Positions 21,486-24,298 of a stretch of 24,298 bases of DNA are shown piece after piece. Every line of letters begins with the position of its first letter. Within the stretch, counting starts at the first letter, position 1. The notes beneath the pieces were generated by a model. It saw only the letters and a list, made by a program, of their open reading frames with translations. It searched no databases and was not told the origin of the DNA. The position numbers and the translations under genes are program-made. The DNA is from an uncultured Eubacteriales bacterium (GTDB lineage Bacteria; Bacillota; Clostridia; Oscillospirales; CAG-272): assembly GCA_934500855.1 (NCBI GenBank), contig CAKSUH010000002.1, forward strand, positions 1 to 24,298, given 5' to 3'.

Positions 21486-24074
21486 ATGAAAACCGTATCG
21501 GTCCTTGTCTGCAACCATTATGACCTTGCATGGCGACGCCGCGCATATGAACCGCTGGAGGATCACGGAAAACACTATGTCTCCTATGCGGATCTGCAGC
21601 GGTATGGGATTATTGAAAATATTCGGTTTTGCCGGATGTATCCGTTTTACAAATTCAACATCGAATCGGTTTCCGTTCTGCGGCATTTCCTACGCGAAAA
21701 TCCGGAATATGAGGCGGAACTGCGAGAGCTGATAAGGGAGAACCGGTGCTCGGTTCCGCAAAGCGGGGATAATATCATTGATGTTAACCTTGTAACGGGA
21801 GAGAGCATCGTGCGTAATTTTCTTGTCGGGGCGGAATGGATGAAGCGGCAGTTCGGTGAGGCTTCATCCGTGATGGTGCGGAACGATGCATTCGGAAACT
21901 GTGCGCAAATGCCGCAGATTGCAAAGGAATGCGGATGTGATTGGATCTGGGGACTGAGTTACACCCCGGTCAACGGAGACCGATGGCGCGGATTGGACGG
22001 TTCCGAGATCTCCATTGCGCGGATTCCGGAATGCGGAAGCGGGGGAAGTTGGAAAAAGTATGCCCCCTGTTCACATTGCAACGGGGTTGGCTGTGCGGTC
22101 TGTGGCGGGTTGGGAATTGATCGCGCATCGGCGGAGAGTACCCTGCGGATTAATTTTGATCTTTCGGAAGTCGGAAATGCCGCGGAGACGCTACTTCCGG
22201 TGACGAGTGAAGAAATGCTTCCGACTGAAAAACTGATTGACTGGTATACGGAAAATCGGGAACGGTTCTGTATCCGTTTTGTGACATTTCGCGATCTTTC
22301 GGAAGCTGAAAAAAAACAGCCCGCGCCGGGCGTGCTTTATGACCGCACGGAACATAATCCGAATAACACGGGCTGTTATTCCACGCGAATTCGAACCAAA
22401 CAGGAAGTTCGCCGGATGGAATACCGGGTGTTTCGTTTGGAAACACTTGCATCACTGCGGGCGCTATCCGGAGCCGCATATCCTACAGAGGCACTTGAAG
22501 TGATTTGGGAGCGACTGCTGACTCTGATGGCGCATGACATTGTGACGGGGGAACATGTGGATGCCGTTTATACGGATTTTCTTGAGTGGATTGCGGAGCT
22601 GGACGGGATGATTGATCTGACATTGGCAGAGCTTTTGCCGGGCGGCGGACCGGGGACCTTTACTGTGATGAATCCCAACGCGCTTCCGCTGACGCTCCCA
22701 ATCCGGATGCCGACCGGTTCCGGATACCGCTTTTTTGACGGCAAGGGAACCGAGTGTCCGATTGTCGGGTGGGAGCAGGAGGATCCGTGCATTTTGATCG
22801 GTACATTAGCCCCGGATGAACGAATCAAACTTCGCGCCGTCAGGGACCGGACTGCGATACCGGAGACACAGGATACCTGTGTATGTCATGTACAGTATGG
22901 AAATGTTCTGCAGGCACAGGAGGGGGAGTCTCCTGCCGCGCATTGTAGCGGAAACGCACGGGTGGAATGCATTCGGAATGAGCGCTTTTTTGTCGAGGGG
23001 GACGAGGTTGGGCTGTTGCGGATTACCGACCGTAAGACCGGAACGGTTCTTTCGGAAGCCGATGAGGGCATCCGACCGGCGGAACTTTGCTATGAGCATG
23101 ACGAGGGCTCTCCATGGGCAACACTGTCCCCGGAGCGTTCGCGGGTTTCCCTGCATACCGAACTGGTCCGTGTTCGGAGGGATGCCGCAGTTGAATCTTT
23201 GACATATGCGTTTTCCGTGGTCGGAAATGCTTCTTATGCCATTGATCCGCTGAACGGTATTCTGACCGTACTGTTATATCGCGGAGCAGATCGCGTGGAT
23301 TTCCGCGTGGATTTTTCCTGCGATGACTATAACCACCGGCTGAGGTTGCTCTTTCCGACCGGCGCCGGACGAGCACTTTACGGTGTACCATACGGAACCA
23401 TGGAACGACCGGAATATCAGCCGAATTATTATTGGGCAGGAAGCAACGGGGACTGGCCGGCTGTCAACTGGGGCGGGGTAGCTTTGCCGCACGGGATTGT
23501 TGCTGTTCTGAACCGCGGACTCCCGTCCTATTGCATAGAAACGGAATCCGACAAAATGGTTATCCGTGTAACGCTTTGCCGCAGTCCGATTATTCCGACC
23601 TACCTCCATGAGCCGGATTCCTACAGCATGACGGCATGGGACGGAATGCGAGATGCGGGGACGCATTGCGCAGAACTTGCAATGGGCTTTTTCGAAAACA
23701 GCGGTGAAGACGGTCACCCGACAACGGCGGGAGAAGCGTTCAATAAAGGGTTCCTGTGCTTTGCCGGGACGGCGGACCTTCCTCCCATGCCGCGCGTGAT
23801 TGACGGCAGTGCCTATCTGTCTGCGTTTTATCGGCAAAGTGACGGTCGGTTCGTTCTTCGTCTCGCGGAATACCGGGGCAAACAGAGTAAAGTGACGGTA
23901 AAGCTTCCGAAGAGACCGCATAGCGCGGAAAGGGTAATGCTTTGCGGAGCGGATTCGCGCTCTGTTTCGATTTGTGAAAACATACTGACGGTTTCTGTTG
24001 AGCCGTGGAAACTGGTCACCGTTCTGCTGGACTACGGCTGGACTACGGAGAAACCGGCGTCCGGAGAGCCGTAG
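21486..24074 (+). CDS. GH38 alpha-mannosidase-like enzyme, cytoplasmic, 862 aa
   Basis: The ATG at 21486 follows GAGG (21477-21480) by five bases; an upstream GTG overlaps that site. GH38 enzymes hydrolyse alpha-linked mannose using a zinc ion. Visible motifs: NHYDLAW with zinc ligands H11 and D13, RNDAFGN with the nucleophile D134, and MAHDIVTGEH with zinc ligand H350. The usual N-terminal H-x-H/x-x-D motif starts HSHxD in better-known members; here it is NHYD. The C-terminal 500 residues form the long beta-sandwich domains of the family. Residues 195-206 are CSHCNGVGCAVC, a CxxC pair-of-pairs not part of the core family fold. No signal peptide, so it acts on imported oligosaccharide. It is the last gene before a strong terminator. 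Confidence 0.83.
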   Translation: MKTVSVLVCNHYDLAWRRRAYEPLEDHGKHYVSYADLQRYGIIENIRFCRMYPFYKFNIESVSVLRHFLRENPEYEAELRELIRENRCSVPQSGDNIIDVNLVTGESIVRNFLVGAEWMKRQFGEASSVMVRNDAFGNCAQMPQIAKECGCDWIWGLSYTPVNGDRWRGLDGSEISIARIPECGSGGSWKKYAPCSHCNGVGCAVCGGLGIDRASAESTLRINFDLSEVGNAAETLLPVTSEEMLPTEKLIDWYTENRERFCIRFVTFRDLSEAEKKQPAPGVLYDRTEHNPNNTGCYSTRIRTKQEVRRMEYRVFRLETLASLRALSGAAYPTEALEVIWERLLTLMAHDIVTGEHVDAVYTDFLEWIAELDGMIDLTLAELLPGGGPGTFTVMNPNALPLTLPIRMPTGSGYRFFDGKGTECPIVGWEQEDPCILIGTLAPDERIKLRAVRDRTAIPETQDTCVCHVQYGNVLQAQEGESPAAHCSGNARVECIRNERFFVEGDEVGLLRITDRKTGTVLSEADEGIRPAELCYEHDEGSPWATLSPERSRVSLHTELVRVRRDAAVESLTYAFSVVGNASYAIDPLNGILTVLLYRGADRVDFRVDFSCDDYNHRLRLLFPTGAGRALYGVPYGTMERPEYQPNYYWAGSNGDWPAVNWGGVALPHGIVAVLNRGLPSYCIETESDKMVIRVTLCRSPIIPTYLHEPDSYSMTAWDGMRDAGTHCAELAMGFFENSGEDGHPTTAGEAFNKGFLCFAGTADLPPMPRVIDGSAYLSAFYRQSDGRFVLRLAEYRGKQSKVTVKLPKRPHSAERVMLCGADSRSVSICENILTVSVEPWKLVTVLLDYGWTTEKPASGEP

Positions 24075-24160
24075 GATGACATCTTCCTGCTTTCGAATTT
24101 TGTGAGACAAACTCTCCGGCTCAGCTGAAACAGTGCTCAAAATTGAAAAAAGCCGGCAGA

Positions 24161-24235
24161 CTGTAGACCAAAAAGCACCCACACCTCAGCTTTTGCTTGG
24201 GTGTGAGTGCTTTTTTGAGTGCTCTTTGTCAACAG
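24161..24235. repeat. Inverted-repeat element around the operon terminator
   Basis: CTGTAGAC at 24161-24168 and GTCAACAG at 24228-24235 are imperfect inverted copies that enclose the terminator hairpin; adjacent A-rich/GCAC and GTGC/T-rich bases extend the pairing. The same CTGTAGAC end bounds the intergenic element at 3084-3342. Confidence 0.5.
24170..24216. terminator. Strong rho-independent terminator, probably bidirectional
   Basis: The arms 24170-24190 and 24195-24216 pair through A-rich/T-rich bases, GCAC with GTGC, CACACC with GGTGTG, and AGC with GCT, around a TTTT loop, with two small mismatches. Six T (24211-24216) end the + strand side and five A begin the other side, so it could work in both directions. 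It lies about 95 bases after the GH38 stop and closes the long operon. Confidence 0.85.
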
Positions 24236-24298
24236 TACGCCCGCACAACTTCCGTTTTATGCCAAGGAGAAAAAGATCTTTGCACAGTCATGGCTGAA

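Noticed and set aside
24257..24298. Possible 3' end of a convergent - strand gene reaching the window edge
   Set aside because: A short open - strand frame ends in TAA here and would fit a bidirectional terminator, but 13 residues without motif are too few to support a gene.

Overview
The window looks like a chromosomal carbohydrate-utilisation locus of a Gram-positive, anaerobic-type Firmicute, most likely an uncultured gut or rumen Clostridia member. This is inferred from strong GGAGG-type ribosome binding sites, two near-consensus sigma-A promoters, many N-terminal lipoprotein signals, ATGA gene overlaps, and a solute-binding protein with the EF-hand loop common in clostridial sugar-binding lipoproteins. 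No species call can be made from sequence alone. No phage, insertion sequence, CRISPR, rRNA or tRNA was seen.

Region 1 (1-3061, + strand) holds the 3' end of a probable glycan-active enzyme, a 66-aa zinc-ribbon protein, and a 908-aa lipoprotein that fuses a clan GH-A-like barrel to a GH27/GH36-like alpha-galactosidase barrel. The GH-A half lacks the usual acid/base Glu. Region 2 (3062-3351) is a gene-free block of stacked hairpins bounded by 28-bp inverted repeats, lying between convergent genes. Region 3 (3352-7061, - strand) is a two-gene operon: a lipoprotein GH-A hydrolase with both catalytic Glu residues present, and a cytoplasmic GH2 beta-mannosidase. Regions 1-3 are visibly richer in G+C than the rest.

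Region 4 (7062-7608) is a divergent promoter region. It contains one sigma-A promoter for each side, a small remnant of an AraC-type regulator, and a triple AGCAAA repeat just downstream of the + strand promoter that may be the operator of the DeoR-type regulator encoded in the operon.

Region 5 (7609-24074, + strand) reads as one operon of 14 genes with no internal terminator that I could see. Its first half is a cytoplasmic sugar pathway: Gfo/Idh/MocA dehydrogenase, zinc-dependent polyol/sugar dehydrogenase, FGGY kinase, DeoR regulator, DeoC-type aldolase and D-lyxose-isomerase-like cupin. Its second half faces the glycan: two secreted proteins made only of discoidin-like (F5/8C) modules plus a shared C-terminal domain, a 44-aa peptide gene between them, a 91-aa low-complexity lipoprotein, a solute-binding lipoprotein without a permease, a lipoprotein GH43, a cytoplasmic GH43 paralogue and a GH38 alpha-mannosidase with a CxxC-type insertion. 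The operon ends at a strong rho-independent terminator (24170-24216).

Taken together the locus probably captures, trims, imports and catabolises a mannose-containing glycan that also carries pentose and perhaps galactose. The assignment of enzyme families is well supported. The exact substrate and pathway chemistry are inference. The most novel-looking parts are the binding-module/peptide/lipoprotein block (13291-18325) and the unassigned sugar pathway (7609-13243).
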